A stretch of 64,000 nt of DNA from Eisenbergiella sp900555195 (GTDB taxonomy: Bacteria > Bacillota > Clostridia > Lachnospirales > Lachnospiraceae), in NCBI GenBank assembly GCA_902492555.1, contig CABUMH010000001.1, positions 76,712-140,711 of the forward strand, given 5' to 3'. Of the stretch, positions 43,241 through 50,881 are shown one piece after another. The translations under genes were made by a program, and so were the position numbers. The notes under the pieces were generated by a model that searched no databases, had not been told where the DNA came from, and worked only from the letters and a program-made list of their open reading frames with translations. Every line of letters begins with the position of its first letter. Positions within the stretch are counted from its first letter, which is position 1.

Positions 43241-43265
43241 TACGAATGTTATATTATCATCCCCG

Positions 43266-45995
43266 CTATATTAATTTTTTATGCAACTTTAAGCAAGAAT
43301 AGCCAATACCCGAAATTCCTTGCATTAATCCATAATCCATCTGTTCCTTCGGCATCAATAATACTTCTTTACTCAAAAGCTTTTTGATTTTTTTTTCGAA
43401 ACAGCTAATAATATTGCTTCCCAACTGTAACTTCTCACCGCATTCTTTCATTAAAAAGAGATTTCCAAAATTCCCATGGCAAATCCCCATACTTCTTCTT
43501 AAGACAACTTTCTCAAGAATTTTTTCACCGTTTTTTAATACCATTTTTGTTTCAGGATCAAATTCATCCCCTGTCATTTCTTTCAATTTTAAATAAGTCC
43601 AAAGTATTCCCAAGTCTCCATGACACCATGAAGGTAGTTGAGATGTTTTCCAATCCGTTTCTTTCACTCCTTTTAGTCTGTCTATAAATAGCATATTTTC
43701 ATAACTCAGCAGGTCAAATAATACATCAGTATATATATCCTCTTTTGTGTATTGCCATAACTGTCCATACGCCAATATTAATCCGCTATTTCCGTGTGCA
43801 ATTCCAGCACAAGGTTTTTCCATTCCATGTCCACAGAAAAATATCCCTTCTTCACTTATTTGTAAATTACGTCGAAGAAACTCTTCCGCTTCCTTGGCGT
43901 ATTCCAAATATTTTATATTATTTGTTACTTTATATAAACCACAAAAAGCAATGATTGCACCTGCATTACCATATAATATATCTATACTTTTATCATATTC
44001 CAAAAGACGTTTTAATATTTCTGCATGTTTAACTGCATAGAATAAGAATCTTCGTTCTCCGGTAAACCGAAAAAGAGCTTGATATGCGTATACTATTGCC
44101 CCCTCTCCACAATATAATCCAGTGTAATCTGAGTCTGGGTCTCGTTTACCTTCATATACACTGTCTGTATATTCAAATAGCACATTTTCAGCTGCTCTAC
44201 ACACATCTTCATATCTGCCAGTCGAAACCTGTATTGCCTTCATAAATAGAATGATTCCGGCCAATCCCTCATACAGATAGTAATCGCAAGTTCCTATTTG
44301 AGCATTCAGACTTGGTTCATTTGAATACCTTAATGACAGCCACACTACTTTTGTTTTTTCTTCATTCCAGATAGCTTCTCGTTCGATTTTATCTGCCATT
44401 TCTATCGCGAGTTCATGCCATTCTTTTTGAGATTCTTTTTTTTCTTCCACATTGAATTTATCATTTATAAAGTCATCTTCGCTAAGCCTTGATATATCTA
44501 AAGACCATCTTATTAATTTACATTGCAATTCTCTGTCGCTCTCATTCATCTTTCCTTTTCTTCTCTGGATAGCTTCAAACATTGTCTCTTTAAAATAGTC
44601 CTTTACTTCTCTGCCTGAAGATGTAAATAAAGATTTACTATCTGCTTTTCGGTAAAAATACGGTATATCTCCTCCTAAAAGGTCCTCTACTTCATACTCC
44701 ATTGCAATTTCATTGGGACATAGTCTTCTTATAAATTCTTCTCTTCCTCCTGTTTTCATCAGCAACTGAGGGTGGTAAGATGTTTCTAAAATGTTATGAT
44801 ATAGTTGTGTATTGTGTAATAGATATCTGCTTCTCAAATCTCCTGGTATCATTCCAAGCAGTTCCGTCTCATCCATATTCATAATTTTTTTATATGCATA
44901 ATTAAAGCCATTCTCTATTTCCTCCAAATAGTTAATTGCCTCTACATCTACTCCTGGTCTGTTTTTTCCTGCTGGCATTTCAGGTTTTCCATATGTAATA
45001 AATAATTTATCATCTTTCTCCTTTAACATAGGAACCTGATATAAACTCACGCCGCCATTGCCTCCTGTCACAGCACAATACGGGCTATCCTTTAAATTTG
45101 ATGGTAAAATACTGCTACTAAGTACTGAATAGGGAAAAGACCTGCTCTCTCCCACACGAAAAATTATCTCATCTGTTTGAAATATATTCTCCAAATCAAT
45201 AAAAAAAGGATATTCTCCGCATGCAATCATATTTTGATAATGAAGATCATGTGTTCCTAAAAGATATGAAATACACAATATAATCCCTACTCGTTCATAA
45301 AAATTACGAATCTCTTTCTCAGAATGACATTCTCTTTGCCGCTCTCCCTTTTCCCATCCATAACCTATACACTCTATAATAGGAATTTCACTGTAAAAAT
45401 CCTGTGCTGTTCCTTCAATCTTATTAAAAATACGGTAAAAAAGGAGATCCCCTGCTAATGAATGAGGCTTATAATAAATTGATGCCCCATCCTCAAAACG
45501 TATTTCCATAACACTTTTACCTTCACAGTGCAAATCACCTTGTCCTATATGTATTTCCTCTATCGTCTTCCCTTTTTCGCTGGGAAAAAAACGCTCAAAT
45601 ATTTTGCCCTTGTCCCTTTCAAATTTCTGAAGAAGGTCAATAATATTCTTTTTCTGATTTTGAATTAGTTTCTGACAAATCGGCTCTATTTCCGGGTAGA
45701 TCGCTAAAATTGATTCGCAATAATTCCTGTCTTCAGCCAATTTTTTCTTGTAGTATTCTGCTTTCTCTCTAATATTATTTCCTTCAATTTTGTTCACTTT
45801 ATTCCAAACCTGAAATTCTAAGACGAGGCATCGAAGTCCAACATTTCTTATTGCTTTTCGTATCTCATCCATAATATTTTCCTGTATTTTCTTACTTACT
45901 AAATATCTATTAAAATTGCTGTTATTTTCGGATAATTCCTTTTTAAGATCATCTAAAAACACATCGTAAAAGCCATCAAAATAATTATATTCCAT
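43266..45995 (-). CDS. lanM: Class II lanthipeptide synthetase LanM
   Basis: 909-aa bifunctional enzyme that dehydrates Ser/Thr and closes lanthionine rings. The N-terminal dehydratase (DUF4135, about 60-440) shows EIHIGQGDLHCEGKSVMEIR, YKPHSLAGD and GTHDLHYQNMIACGEYPFFI. The C-terminal LanC-like cyclase (about 555-905) has GIAHGNSGLILAYGQ, WCHGDLG (about 788) and ICHGNFG (about 838), the Cys, Cys, His zinc ligands. The end GLMQGISGIGYSCLKLHKKL may lack only the last few residues. The IS256 remnant begins about 20 bases after the stop, so downstream genes were probably deleted. lanA lies upstream past a terminator. Confidence 0.9.
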   Translation of the reverse strand: MEYNYFDGFYDVFLDDLKKELSENNSNFNRYLVSKKIQENIMDEIRKAIRNVGLRCLVLEFQVWNKVNKIEGNNIREKAEYYKKKLAEDRNYCESILAIYPEIEPICQKLIQNQKKNIIDLLQKFERDKGKIFERFFPSEKGKTIEEIHIGQGDLHCEGKSVMEIRFEDGASIYYKPHSLAGDLLFYRIFNKIEGTAQDFYSEIPIIECIGYGWEKGERQRECHSEKEIRNFYERVGIILCISYLLGTHDLHYQNMIACGEYPFFIDLENIFQTDEIIFRVGESRSFPYSVLSSSILPSNLKDSPYCAVTGGNGGVSLYQVPMLKEKDDKLFITYGKPEMPAGKNRPGVDVEAINYLEEIENGFNYAYKKIMNMDETELLGMIPGDLRSRYLLHNTQLYHNILETSYHPQLLMKTGGREEFIRRLCPNEIAMEYEVEDLLGGDIPYFYRKADSKSLFTSSGREVKDYFKETMFEAIQRRKGKMNESDRELQCKLIRWSLDISRLSEDDFINDKFNVEEKKESQKEWHELAIEMADKIEREAIWNEEKTKVVWLSLRYSNEPSLNAQIGTCDYYLYEGLAGIILFMKAIQVSTGRYEDVCRAAENVLFEYTDSVYEGKRDPDSDYTGLYCGEGAIVYAYQALFRFTGERRFLFYAVKHAEILKRLLEYDKSIDILYGNAGAIIAFCGLYKVTNNIKYLEYAKEAEEFLRRNLQISEEGIFFCGHGMEKPCAGIAHGNSGLILAYGQLWQYTKEDIYTDVLFDLLSYENMLFIDRLKGVKETDWKTSQLPSWCHGDLGILWTYLKLKEMTGDEFDPETKMVLKNGEKILEKVVLRRSMGICHGNFGNLFLMKECGEKLQLGSNIISCFEKKIKKLLSKEVLLMPKEQMDYGLMQGISGIGYSCLKLHKKLI

Positions 45996-46056
45996 AGTAT
46001 ATCAATATCCCCAATATTCTTCTCACTATTAAGCCACTGGTCAATTTAATAATTCC

Positions 46057-46086
46057 AGAAAAAGCTGCCTTTCGGCAGCTTTTTCT
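46057..46086 (-). terminator. Terminator between lanA and lanM
   Basis: Stem AAAAGCTGCC-GAAA-GGCAGCTTTT followed by TTCT, starting right at the lanA stop. Placed so that most transcripts carry only the peptide gene and read-through makes LanM, as in other lanthipeptide operons. Confidence 0.8.
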
Positions 46087-46229
46087 TAACAGCAAAAAAT
46101 TGACAGAACTGGTGTACTTAGTGTCACTGCCGGTGCCTGTACCGGCTCCATATCCGTAATAATTTTTTCTTCGTACTGCAATTCTCCCATCTGTCTTAAA
46201 AGTAGTTCCCTTACAGTTGATTCATTCAT
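46086..46229 (-). CDS. lanA: 47-aa class II lanthipeptide precursor LanA
   Basis: Short gene whose ATG overlaps the kinase stop (ATGA). The leader (about residues 1-34) is acidic and helical (RELLLRQMGELQYEEKIITD), as for LanM substrates. The core-like C-terminus is VTLSTPVLSIFCC, with Thr36, Ser38, Thr39, Ser43 as dehydration sites and Cys46-Cys47 as ring partners; two rings are possible. Before it comes ITDMEPVQAPA rather than the usual GG or GA cleavage site. A terminator follows directly and LanM comes next. I do not recognise a described lanthipeptide with this core. Confidence 0.85.
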   Translation of the reverse strand: MNESTVRELLLRQMGELQYEEKIITDMEPVQAPAVTLSTPVLSIFCC

Positions 46230-47566
46230 ACATTCTTCAGCAAAATATTCTTCTTATATTTTGCGTCCTCCCTTCCTTTTTGTTTATACAATATTACGGT
46301 TGTTGAAAAAATATACTCCACTTTTTTCTGTATAAGGAGCCCATTATATTTCTGTATCGCATACCTTACACTTTGTAAACCTGTTCCGTGACAAACCCCT
46401 TTCCTCCTTTCCGGTTTTGGAGTATTTCGACCATCCATCGTATTCCGGCAGCTGTTTTCAATCTTCCAAATCATTCCCCATGCTCTGTTTTCGAAACGAA
46501 TCCTGATCCAACGTTCTTCTTTCATCTCTTTACAGGCATCGATTGCATTATCCACAAGATTGGCAAGGATACTACATCCATCTCTATCCGAAACAAACAT
46601 GTCATCTAATTCATCTGATATTATTTTAACAGAAATTCCCACATTCTCTGCTTCACATATTTTACTCCCCAATACAGCATCAATGACTACATTTCCTGTA
46701 TAAAAAATTTGTCTTATATTTTGATAATCCTCCTGTAACTTTTCGATATAGTTCTTCGCTCTGTCCATTTCTTTATTTTCCAATATATTTTTTATCACTA
46801 TTAAATGATTCTGCATATCATGTATAAGGATATCTCTCTCCTTATCTCCATCAACTCGCTCTTGATATTTCTGTTCGGCTGCATCAATGCGTTTTTCTAA
46901 TATATGGACTTCATATTCTGCTCTTTTCACAAAAAAATAAACCAATAGAAAAGCAAAGAATCCAATCCAAATTAGCATCCCAAAGAACGCACTCCTTAAT
47001 GCCACCTCTCTTTCTAAATCATAAAACGCCCTTTCACAGATATATAATGTAAAATAAAGAATAATTGAAACAATCAGCAACCTCTGATCCATCAGTCCTT
47101 TTAGGAGCGTAATTCTTTTCCCCAATCTAAAGATCACATCCAAAATAATTACTACTAATATCAGTAAGAACAGACTGATCAGGATCCCTTTCCAAGTCAT
47201 TTTTGTCTGCATTTTTACAATCGAACTTACTCCATTACTATAGCCCTCATAGACAATCGCTATCAGATATAGTAGATACAAACTTTCGTAAAATAAACTG
47301 ATAGAAATAATTGCATCTATCCATTTTATCCGAAAATTCCACTTGGCCAGCAAAATGATTCCTGCTATCTCTATCAGTAAATATATACGGGAATACCAGC
47401 CAAATGAACGTTGATAATACAATAATCCGATCCATACCAAAACACAAATGTACCAGAAGATTTTATAAATCCGTGGAAAGTTTCTTTTTTCTACCAGTTT
47501 CTCCATACACCAGTATGGAATACATATTTCAAGGAAACAGACGAACAGCTGTAATATATCCTTCAT
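46226..47566 (-). CDS. GHKL sensor histidine kinase (AgrC-like)
   Basis: 446 aa. The N-terminal half has six or more hydrophobic segments (residues about 1-215), the sensor part of peptide-sensing kinases. The cytoplasmic part has the phospho-acceptor HDMQNHLIVIKNIL, N-box NLVDNAIDAC and G-box HGTGLQSVRYAIQKYNG. Pairs with the LytTR regulator upstream (9-base gap). Its stop overlaps lanA. The likely signal is the lanthipeptide or a derivative; this is inferred from gene order. Confidence 0.85.
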   Translation of the reverse strand: MKDILQLFVCFLEICIPYWCMEKLVEKRNFPRIYKIFWYICVLVWIGLLYYQRSFGWYSRIYLLIEIAGIILLAKWNFRIKWIDAIISISLFYESLYLLYLIAIVYEGYSNGVSSIVKMQTKMTWKGILISLFLLILVVIILDVIFRLGKRITLLKGLMDQRLLIVSIILYFTLYICERAFYDLEREVALRSAFFGMLIWIGFFAFLLVYFFVKRAEYEVHILEKRIDAAEQKYQERVDGDKERDILIHDMQNHLIVIKNILENKEMDRAKNYIEKLQEDYQNIRQIFYTGNVVIDAVLGSKICEAENVGISVKIISDELDDMFVSDRDGCSILANLVDNAIDACKEMKEERWIRIRFENRAWGMIWKIENSCRNTMDGRNTPKPERRKGVCHGTGLQSVRYAIQKYNGLLIQKKVEYIFSTTVILYKQKGREDAKYKKNILLKNV

Positions 47567-47575
47567 AATCTATTC

Positions 47576-48301
47576 CTATATGTCAGACATTTGATACACG
47601 CAAAACATCCCAAGTTTTTCTCTTACGTCCTGTATATGTTCCTTACTTATAGTTAAGGTTTTTCCATTGCTTAAAAGAATCTCCCGCGCATTAATCCTGA
47701 CTATATGCCCCAAATTAACAATATATCCTCTTTCCACCAGCATAAATATATTTTTATCCAATTCTCCCAAAATCTTTTTAATGGATTTTCTTTCCGCTCT
47801 CTCTTCCGTTTTTAGTACAAACCTGATATTCTGATCCTGTTTATAGATATAGATAATATCCTTATACGGTATAATTTCATATCTGGAGTGAGTTCTTATC
47901 GTATAGACTTCCTTCTCATCCCTCTCCCTTCTTCGAAGCAGTCTGTCCATTACATCCGGCAGTTCTTCAGCCAACTGATCCTTTGTAATAAAATCGAATG
48001 CCCTGACCCTGTATCCAACTTTTACAAATTCCCTGTGAGAGGTTAAAAATACAATATATACTAAATCATTCAGCTCCCTGATCTTCTCTGCCAGCTCTCT
48101 TCCATCCATCTGCGGCATTTCTATATCCAAAAAACAAATATCATACTCTCTTTTTTCAAGGAATTCCAAATATAATAATTCCGGATTATTGAACGAGTCC
48201 ATTTTACAAGGGATCGTTTTCTCTGCCAGATAGTCATGAAGCATCCTTTGTATTATTTCCAAAAACCCTACATCATCATCGATCAGACTTATCCTTAACA
48301 T
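47576..48301 (-). CDS. LytTR response regulator
   Basis: 241 aa. Receiver domain with acidic pocket ISLIDDDVG and phosphorylated Asp in CFLDIEMPQMDGRELAEKI (about 55-60); C-terminal LytTR DNA-binding domain (about 135-238: YEIIPYKDIIYIYKQDQNI, LVERGYIVNLGHIVRINARE, ILLSNGKTLTISKEH). The start is at the ATG after GAGAGGGAGAAAG. LytTR regulators bind pairs of 9-bp direct repeats with a 12-13-bp gap; such a pair lies upstream of this operon at 48885-48917. Confidence 0.85.
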   Translation of the reverse strand: MLRISLIDDDVGFLEIIQRMLHDYLAEKTIPCKMDSFNNPELLYLEFLEKREYDICFLDIEMPQMDGRELAEKIRELNDLVYIVFLTSHREFVKVGYRVRAFDFITKDQLAEELPDVMDRLLRRRERDEKEVYTIRTHSRYEIIPYKDIIYIYKQDQNIRFVLKTEERAERKSIKKILGELDKNIFMLVERGYIVNLGHIVRINAREILLSNGKTLTISKEHIQDVREKLGMFCVYQMSDI

Positions 48302-48854
48302 CTTTCTCCCTCTCAAAAAAATAGTATTTCCTCTGCTTCACATCGTGCAGCATGATCTTCCCTTTTAAAACAAGCAACTCCTGAAGTCCAAAAATGGAAC
48401 CGTCGGCAGAGTGACAGCTATAACTACAAAAACAGTCTTCCGCTTTGAGCATCCGATTGTAGATGTCCTCAACCACATCATTCAGGCACCAGTCATTCGG
48501 ATCCCTTGTTCGCCATCTGCCAATCAAATTACGGATCCGGTTTCTGGTGATTTTTATCCTGGTACTTTCCTTGACATGTGCGAAAAGAAACTCTTCTTTT
48601 TCAACACCCATCATTTCCAGTACCTGATCAAAATCCTTTTCCAATACACCGTACTCCAGTCCCAACTCCAGCCAGGCAATCACCTGGATAAACGCTGCTT
48701 CCAGAAATTCTTCTTTATTGCTAATGGCATAATTCTTCAAAAGACTGCGAATACTCCAGCTGACAATCTCAGCAGGAAATATCCCATCCCTTGGAAGAGA
48801 ATCTATTGCGAGTTTTACCCCCTCTATTCTGATTCGATCATCTGTCCTTATCAT
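48276..48854 (-). CDS. Unknown 192-aa protein leading lanthipeptide operon
   Basis: Soluble, helical, first gene of the operon; it overlaps the regulator start by 26 bases. Sequence RIEGVKLAIDSLPRDGIFPA, GLEYGVLEKDFDQVLEMMGV, RNRIRNLIGRWRTRDPNDWC, then CFCSYSCHSADG with three Cys near 145. No family recognised. Constant close coupling with the two-component genes suggests a regulatory or checkpoint role. Confidence 0.6.
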   Translation of the reverse strand: MIRTDDRIRIEGVKLAIDSLPRDGIFPAEIVSWSIRSLLKNYAISNKEEFLEAAFIQVIAWLELGLEYGVLEKDFDQVLEMMGVEKEEFLFAHVKESTRIKITRNRIRNLIGRWRTRDPNDWCLNDVVEDIYNRMLKAEDCFCSYSCHSADGSIFGLQELLVLKGKIMLHDVKQRKYYFFEREKDVKDKSDR

Positions 48855-48884
48855 CTTAATATAATATATCTTTAAAATATATGG

Positions 48885-48917
48885 GCATATTAGTTCTATA
48901 TGTGTGCATATTAGTTC
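48885..48917 (-). promoter_or_regulatory. Direct repeats, LytTR-type binding site
   Basis: GCATATTAGTTC at 48885-48896 and again at 48906-48917; repeat period 21 bp, fitting 9-bp LytTR half-sites with a 12-bp gap. On the reverse strand they lie just upstream of a TATATTATAT box before the 192-aa gene. They lie also upstream of the divergent HTH gene, so that regulator is an alternative binder. Confidence 0.65.
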
Positions 48918-48965
48918 GTTTCTATTGCACTCAATTATTGTTACACTAATTCAAAGGGAAAAAAT

Positions 48966-49317
48966 ATGGATAACAATATTGCTGCAATTGGTAAAAGAAT
49001 ACAAAAATGTCGTGAAAATGCTGGGTTAACTCAGCAAAAGGTAGCAGAATATATGGACTGGTCCACAAATTTTGTAAGCCGCCTGGAAAGAGGCTGTACC
49101 ATGACAAGCGTTTGCAAGCTTTGCAAGCTGGCCAATGTACTTGATACTACAGTTAGCGCTTTTTTTTATTGATATTATACCCGCTGATCCTGCTGACCTG
49201 GTAAATACTCCGCGGATACAGGAACTTATGCGCCAAATCGCAGAACTGGATAAACAGCATCAAGAATATATACTTGAAAATCTGGAGCTTTATATCTCAA
49301 CTTTTAAGAAATCATAG
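48966..49317 (+). pseudogene. Xre-family HTH regulator, frame broken at T8
   Basis: First frame (48966-49172) gives a complete Xre/Cro helix-turn-helix (IGKRIQKCRENAGLTQQKVA, then EYMDWSTNFVSRLERG and KLANVLDTTVSAFF) and then stops. The next frame carries the expected continuation of about 49 residues (IDIIPADPADLVNTPRIQEL, then MRQIAELDKQHQEYIL) to 49317. The switch is at eight consecutive T at 49160-49167. Could be an inactivating indel, a sequencing error, or transcriptional slippage. Divergent from the lanthipeptide operon, hence possibly its repressor. Confidence 0.7.
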
Positions 49318-49464
49318 CATATTTTATCTAGTTTGTGGATGTGCTGTCAGTAAAAAGACCATTTTTGTCATTAAATTTTTACAGGCATATTTCATTGTTG
49401 TTTTGTTTTTCAAAAATGTATACATGTATATCCCCTTAGGGGAGCAAACAGTTACATCGAACCG

Positions 49465-49896
49465 TCAATACATATAATCATACTGATTTTTTCGATTCTT
49501 TTCCTTTAATTCTTCCAGCTTTTTCTCCGCCTGTTCTTTTGTATAAAGCCGGCTTACAGGTACCCTGATTCCACCGTTTTTATCCGCAAAACGGATTGTA
49601 CACATATTACCGGTGCGTTTCAGAAGAACCACTTCCCTTAAGCGGCTTCCACTTTCAAAAATCCAGTATTTCTCCTGCCTGCTTTCCGGCTTTGGCCCGC
49701 CAGGCTGCTCACTGAGACTGCCGCATCTGTCGCACCACACACCAAGCTGGTTTGTTGAAGCAATCCGTACCGCATGAGCTGTTCCCCCGCATTGTGGACA
49801 GGGAAACTCCATCTGTTCTCCTCTTTTAAGGCGCATCACACCGATTTTTTCAAAATACTGCAGACGATGATACAGTTCTTCCATCTCTTTGCTCAT
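49465..49896 (-). CDS. Zinc-ribbon protein
   Basis: 143 aa. Zinc ribbon CPQCGGTAHAVRIASTN...VWCDRCGSLS at about residues 33-62, then a short beta-like domain (KYWIFESGSRLREVVLLKR, TIRFADKNGGIRVPVSRLYT) and a basic tail. GGAGGCGGTTCT precedes the ATG. Last gene of the GC-richer pilus module before the AT-rich island. Confidence 0.55.
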   Translation of the reverse strand: MSKEMEELYHRLQYFEKIGVMRLKRGEQMEFPCPQCGGTAHAVRIASTNQLGVWCDRCGSLSEQPGGPKPESRQEKYWIFESGSRLREVVLLKRTGNMCTIRFADKNGGIRVPVSRLYTKEQAEKKLEELKEKNRKNQYDYMY

Positions 49897-49976
49897 AGAA
49901 CCGCCTCCGCTTTTACGAACATTTGTTCTTTTATCAAAATAATATCACTTCACCATCCCACGCGCAACAGGAAATT

Positions 49977-50783
49977 TTATCTTTTTCCACCGCCATTTTC
50001 AAAACAGAGTACCGCACTTTGAGCCATCCGATAGGAGGAAGGCGAAATAAGCTTAAGAAGCTGCGGCTCCGTCACATAAAGACGGAATACTTCCGCAAAA
50101 TATTCCCGGTCGTTTTCCTTTGCGTAACTGCTGATTTTTCCAGCTTCCGTCTCATACAATTTACGGTTTTCTGCCAGGCTGCTGAACATTCCCAGCGTAT
50201 CATTCACATAATGGCCCATTTCATGCACTACTGCCCCAGGCCATTCATCGTTGACATAAAGCATTTTCCTTTCAAAATCAAAGACAGCCCGCACTTTTCC
50301 CATTCCCTGATATCCTCCGTAAGGCGCATAGGCCTCCTTTGTGATGTCCCATTCTGTCATTTTAATCCGGAAGCCTTCCTTCTCAAACCGAAACCGGATC
50401 GTCTCCGGAATGCTCAGCCAGGCTTCCATAAGCAGTTCTGCGGAGTGGCCATACAGCCTCCCTTCCGTTTCCAGAACATTCCACTTTTGCTGACAGGTTT
50501 CCTTTTTCCCATAATGCTTTTCATACGCCGCGTCAACATACAGGTCTCTGTTTGAGAGATATGCATACTGCACATCCTCAATTTTAACCAGAACGTAGTG
50601 ATCCAGAAAACTGACCACCTCAACCGGACTTCCGGTATCCAGCCATCCAATGCATTCGGAACGGCTGTCTGCCGCCGCGTAAATTGGCGTTCTCCGGAAT
50701 ATCACGCCATATTCTTCCGGGCAGGCTGCCTGAAGCTGCCTGCCTCTGAAAAAAAGCAGGAAAAGCACGGCCATAAAAATCAT
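49977..50783 (-). CDS. Secreted HExxH peptidase with SH3-like region
   Basis: About 268 aa. Signal peptide MIFMAVLFLLFFRGRQLQA, then an SH3-like region (about 20-90: YGVIFRRTPIYAAADSRSEC, VLVKIEDVQYAYLSNRD), then a zinc protease domain with VVHEMGHYVNDTLGMFS and DREYFAEVFRLYV, the pattern of anthrax lethal factor-like (M34/ATLF) peptidases. The GGAGG in this region lies 16 bases before the ATG used; a GTG 27 bases upstream has none. Likely acts at the cell surface, perhaps on pilus or wall proteins. Confidence 0.65.
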   Translation of the reverse strand: MIFMAVLFLLFFRGRQLQAACPEEYGVIFRRTPIYAAADSRSECIGWLDTGSPVEVVSFLDHYVLVKIEDVQYAYLSNRDLYVDAAYEKHYGKKETCQQKWNVLETEGRLYGHSAELLMEAWLSIPETIRFRFEKEGFRIKMTEWDITKEAYAPYGGYQGMGKVRAVFDFERKMLYVNDEWPGAVVHEMGHYVNDTLGMFSSLAENRKLYETEAGKISSYAKENDREYFAEVFRLYVTEPQLLKLISPSSYRMAQSAVLCFENGGGKR

Positions 50784-50811
50784 TCGCTTCTGTATAAGTC
50801 CTCCTTTCACG

Positions 50812-50854
50812 AAAAAAAGACCAGCCGCATTCTGAATCTGCGGCTGGTCTTTTC
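50812..50854. terminator. Bidirectional terminator
   Basis: Perfect stem AAAAGACCAGCCGCA / TGCGGCTGGTCTTTT between the 1,220-aa gene and the peptidase gene. Confidence 0.8.
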
Positions 50855-50881
50855 TTCTTCCAATCCTGTTTTCTCTGCTTC

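Larger units (their letters stand above)
42300..43250 (-). mobile_element. IS256-family remnant
   Basis: Contains the 3' part of an IS256-family transposase and, at 42307-42318, TTTTGTGTAAAC, which is like the terminal inverted repeats of this family. The other end and the first half of the transposase are missing; the sequence passes directly into the tail of lanM at about 43250. No flanking direct repeat is visible because one end is gone. Confidence 0.65.
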
